A DNA stretch of 34,617 nucleotides, taken from NCBI GenBank assembly GCA_045628105.1, contig JAZQOX010000030.1:1-34617 (forward strand). The letters are read 5' to 3'. This document shows positions 32,914 to 34,617 of the stretch, one piece after another. The notes under the pieces are model-generated. The model did no database searches, had not been told where the DNA came from, and worked only from the letters and a program-made list of their open reading frames with translations. How positions within the stretch are numbered: the stretch's first letter is position 1; the number at the start of each line of letters is the position of its first letter. The DNA comes from UMGS1781 sp045628105. GTDB lineage: Bacteria > Bacillota > Clostridia > TANB77 > CAG-508. The position numbers and the translations under genes were made by a program.

Positions 32914-32942
32914 ATTATAGCATAAAATTACAGGCTTTGCAA
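32914..32942 (-). promoter_or_regulatory. Promoter of the GC-rich orphan gene
   Basis: On the minus strand TTGCAA (32942-32937), a 17-base spacer and TATAAT (32919-32914), with a leader of about 50 bases ending in AAGGAGG. Confidence 0.7.
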
Positions 32943-32955
32943 ATTATGTAAACGA

Positions 32956-32982
32956 GGGTAGTCGGGGGCGGCTACCCCTACA
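32956..32982 (+). repeat. Short hairpin repeat, copy 3
   Basis: An 8-bp stem (GGGTAGTC with GGCTACCC, one T-G pair on the plus strand), 6-base loop GGGGGC, then CTACA and a T-run. Same design as copies 1 and 2. It lies between asnS and the orphan gene promoter. Confidence 0.7.
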
Positions 32983-33003
32983 TTTTTATCAATATAATAA
33001 TTA

Positions 33004-33027
33004 ATGAGCACCGTATTCGGCGCCCAT
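33004..33027 (-). terminator. Terminator of asnS
   Basis: A 10-bp stem with loop AATA on the minus strand (ATGGGCGCCG with CGGTGCTCAT, two G-U pairs), 9 bases after the asnS stop, followed by TAATTATTATATT. The pairing is complete only as minus-strand RNA. Confidence 0.7.
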
Positions 33028-33035
33028 AATATTTT

Positions 33036-34421
<1,386 letters not shown>

Positions 34422-34458
34422 AAAAATCCCCCTTATTATTTTTAATTTAGAAAGGCAA

Positions 34459-34617
34459 CAAAAAAGCCCTCTGCAAAAATGCAGGGACGAAATAATCCGC
34501 GGTACCACCCTAGCTTAAGTATTGATTTACAATACTTCTCTCTTTTTAATGCTTCCAATGTGTTTCACTTTGTAATGTTTGCTAAAAGGGCTTACAGCCT
34601 ACGACCCTTACTCTCTA
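34459..34617 (-). promoter_or_regulatory. T-box riboswitch leader of asnS (5' part outside the window)
   Basis: On the minus strand the invariant T-box AGGGTGGTACCGCGG lies at 34511-34497. It can pair in an antiterminator or give way to a terminator (CCCTGC with GCAGAGGG, then a run of six Ts, about 34486-34459). A stem-III-like hairpin (AAGTATTG with CAATACTT) is at 34517-34537. Stem I and the specifier codon are beyond the right edge or only partly visible, so asparagine specificity is inferred from the downstream gene. Confidence 0.92.

Noticed and set aside
34422..34508. Longer asnS start
   Set aside because: The extension is translated from the T-box antiterminator and terminator; the ATG at 34421 has AAGGGGG.

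Overview
The window is very AT-rich chromosomal DNA from a Bacillota organism, most likely an anaerobic, gut-type uncultured member of the Clostridia. This rests on a WalR/WalK-type two-component pair, class III fructose-1,6-bisphosphatase, PlsY, RicT (PSP1), EngB, an 8Fe ferredoxin, a T-box leader ahead of asnS, strong AGGAGG ribosome binding sites, three TTG starts, and near-consensus TTGACA-N17-TATAAT promoters.

Layout from left to right. (1) 1-4233: two tandem acyl-CoA synthetase genes diverge from a TetR regulator, and a 15-bp palindrome sits between two interleaved promoters. (2) 4280-6660: an AqpZ-type aquaporin, a tyrosine recombinase, and a LysM membrane protein with a LexA-like box (probable YneA). 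(3) 6671-10871: convergent guaA and guaB for GMP synthesis, then a second Xer recombinase. The IMP dehydrogenase closely resembles the enzyme of the protozoan Tritrichomonas foetus. (4) 10981-14495: miaB (frameshifted), a DUF378 protein, a lipoprotein, a small unknown protein and a zinc-ribbon protein. (5) 14557-17587: der-plsY-gpsA. (6) 17794-18531: a GC-rich orphan lipoprotein. (7) 18759-27673: a leftward run of walR, walK (frameshifted), lepB, holB, ricT, ferredoxin, metK, a membrane protein, a P-loop kinase, a NadD-like protein and a GltD-like oxidoreductase. (8) 27842-31844: serS and engB, convergent with fbp. (9) 31914-33027: a 142-bp inverted-repeat element, a second GC-rich orphan gene and a hairpin repeat. 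(10) asnS with its T-box leader running off the right edge. No gene-free stretch exceeds 300 bases.

The most unusual signal is translational. miaB and walK are each broken by exactly one extra C, and in both cases that base creates an in-frame CGG codon directly before the GGT glycine codon that the family requires. Scanning all other host-like genes by eye (about 9,900 codons), I found no other in-frame CGG. The only other two are single CGG codons in the two GC-rich orphan genes. This suggests CGG is very rare or poorly decoded here, and that these two sites may be +1 frameshift sites of the out-of-frame A-site type (as in yeast Ty3), not simple mutations or errors. Other points of interest are a family of three hairpin repeats with covarying stems, two palindromic elements of about 100-140 bp, and two GC-rich single-gene islands with AT-rich, host-like promoters.
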